Of a stretch of 13,087 nucleotides of DNA, positions 12,592 to 13,087 are shown piece after piece (position 1 is the stretch's first letter; each line of letters opens with the position of its first letter). Location of the stretch: positions 1 through 13,087 of the forward strand of contig JAAYGP010000169.1 in NCBI GenBank assembly GCA_012727625.1, given 5' to 3'. Position numbers and translations under genes: made by a program. Under the pieces are notes generated by a model. It did no database searches. It was not told where the DNA came from and was given only the letters and a program-made list of their open reading frames with translations. Source of the stretch: Clostridiaceae bacterium. GTDB taxonomy: Bacteria; Bacillota; Clostridia; DSM-8532.

Positions 12592-13087
12592 TTAAAATTC
12601 CGGTTCAATCAGGCCATAGTTTCCGTCTTTTCTTCTGTAAACCACATTGACTTCTTCAGTATCCCCATTTGAAAATACAAAAAAGTTGTGGCCCAACAGG
12701 TTCATTTGAAGTATGGCTTCTTCCACATTCATTGGTTTCATGGCAAACCTTTTGCTTTTCATAATTTTAAAGCTGCTTTCCTCTTCAATCTTTTCTTCTA
12801 TCTGGAAATTATCAGGTATAAGACTTTCCTGTCTTATTCTTTTCCCAAGCTTGGTCTTGTTTTTTCTGATTTGTCTTTCCAGCTTGTCAATTACCATGTC
12901 AATGGAGGTGTACATATCATCGGTCGTTTCTTCGGCTCTTATAAATAATCCTTTTGATATAATTGTCACTTCAAGGATGTGGCGGCTTTTTTCAACAGAA
13001 AAGGTAATATGACATTCAGCGTCGGATTTGAAAAATTTCTCGATTTTGCTGAGTTTTTTTATGGCTCTTTCCCTTAAAGCATCAGAA
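12592..13087 (-). CDS. hpf: Long-form ribosome hibernation promoting factor, 5' end cut by window edge
   Basis: About 164 codons are present; the first 10-20 residues lie outside the window. Long HPF binds the 30S decoding region and dimerises ribosomes into inactive 100S particles in slow growth. The N-terminal S30AE domain is visible as SDALRERAIKKLSKIEKFF, then HITFSVEKSRHILEVTI and the charged helix with DMYTSIDMVIDKLERQIRK. A variable linker follows. The C-terminal dimerisation domain starts at about KSKRFAMKPMNVEEAILQMNLLGHNFFVF and ends GNYGLIEPEF. Having this domain marks it as the long form usual in Firmicutes. The frame runs open to base 13086, so ATG 12967-12969 is internal, not the start. 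secA, a common downstream neighbour, is not present. Confidence 0.95.
   Translation of the reverse strand, partial: SDALRERAIKKLSKIEKFFKSDAECHITFSVEKSRHILEVTIISKGLFIRAEETTDDMYTSIDMVIDKLERQIRKNKTKLGKRIRQESLIPDNFQIEEKIEEESSFKIMKSKRFAMKPMNVEEAILQMNLLGHNFFVFSNGDTEEVNVVYRRKDGNYGLIEPEF

Overview
The window reads as ordinary chromosomal DNA of a low-to-moderate GC Gram-positive anaerobe, most likely class Clostridia. The evidence is the recN-argR-nadK cluster with an ArgR/AhrC-type repressor, a long-form hibernation factor, AGGAGG-type ribosome binding sites, GTG/TTG starts, and a Rho protein with a long charged N-terminal insertion. I cannot name a genus from the sequence alone. All convincing genes lie on the minus strand, so transcription runs from high to low coordinates. 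I see no tRNA, rRNA, CRISPR array, prophage or intact insertion sequence.

Layout in transcription order. At the right edge is a long-form ribosome hibernation factor (hpf, cut by the window edge), then an unrecognised 58-residue protein closed by a hairpin, then a Nudix-fold protein with an altered Nudix box. After another long hairpin comes a group starting with a yigZ/IMPACT-family gene behind a good promoter, followed by yebC, fabZ, a calcineurin-like phosphoesterase (4-bp overlap with fabZ) and dnaX. A hairpin and a near-consensus sigma-A promoter at 6481-6510 separate dnaX from rho. After the rho terminator and a structured non-coding patch come nadK, argR and recN (argR/recN overlap by 4 bp), then engB at the left edge.

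The genes are informational and housekeeping: ribosome hibernation and assembly (hpf, engB), replication and repair (dnaX, recN), transcription termination and regulation (rho, argR, yebC), and core metabolism (nadK, fabZ). nadK, argR and recN look like one transcription unit, with a candidate promoter in front of nadK.

The least ordinary part is the 870-bp gap between dnaX and rho. A strong promoter sits about 640 nt upstream of rho. The RNA it would make holds two diverged copies of a roughly 32-nt motif, each followed by its own hairpin and enclosed by a short closing helix, and then two mutually exclusive hairpins. This resembles a tandem-domain cis-regulatory RNA, but I recognise no known class. 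Other points worth a look are a Gly-to-Val change in the EngB G3 motif, an Arg at a metal-ligand position of the Nudix box, a pair of 15-bp direct repeats flanking the yigZ promoter, an intact plus a decayed AT-hook-like motif in the Rho insertion, and a possible three-way-junction element between rho and nadK.
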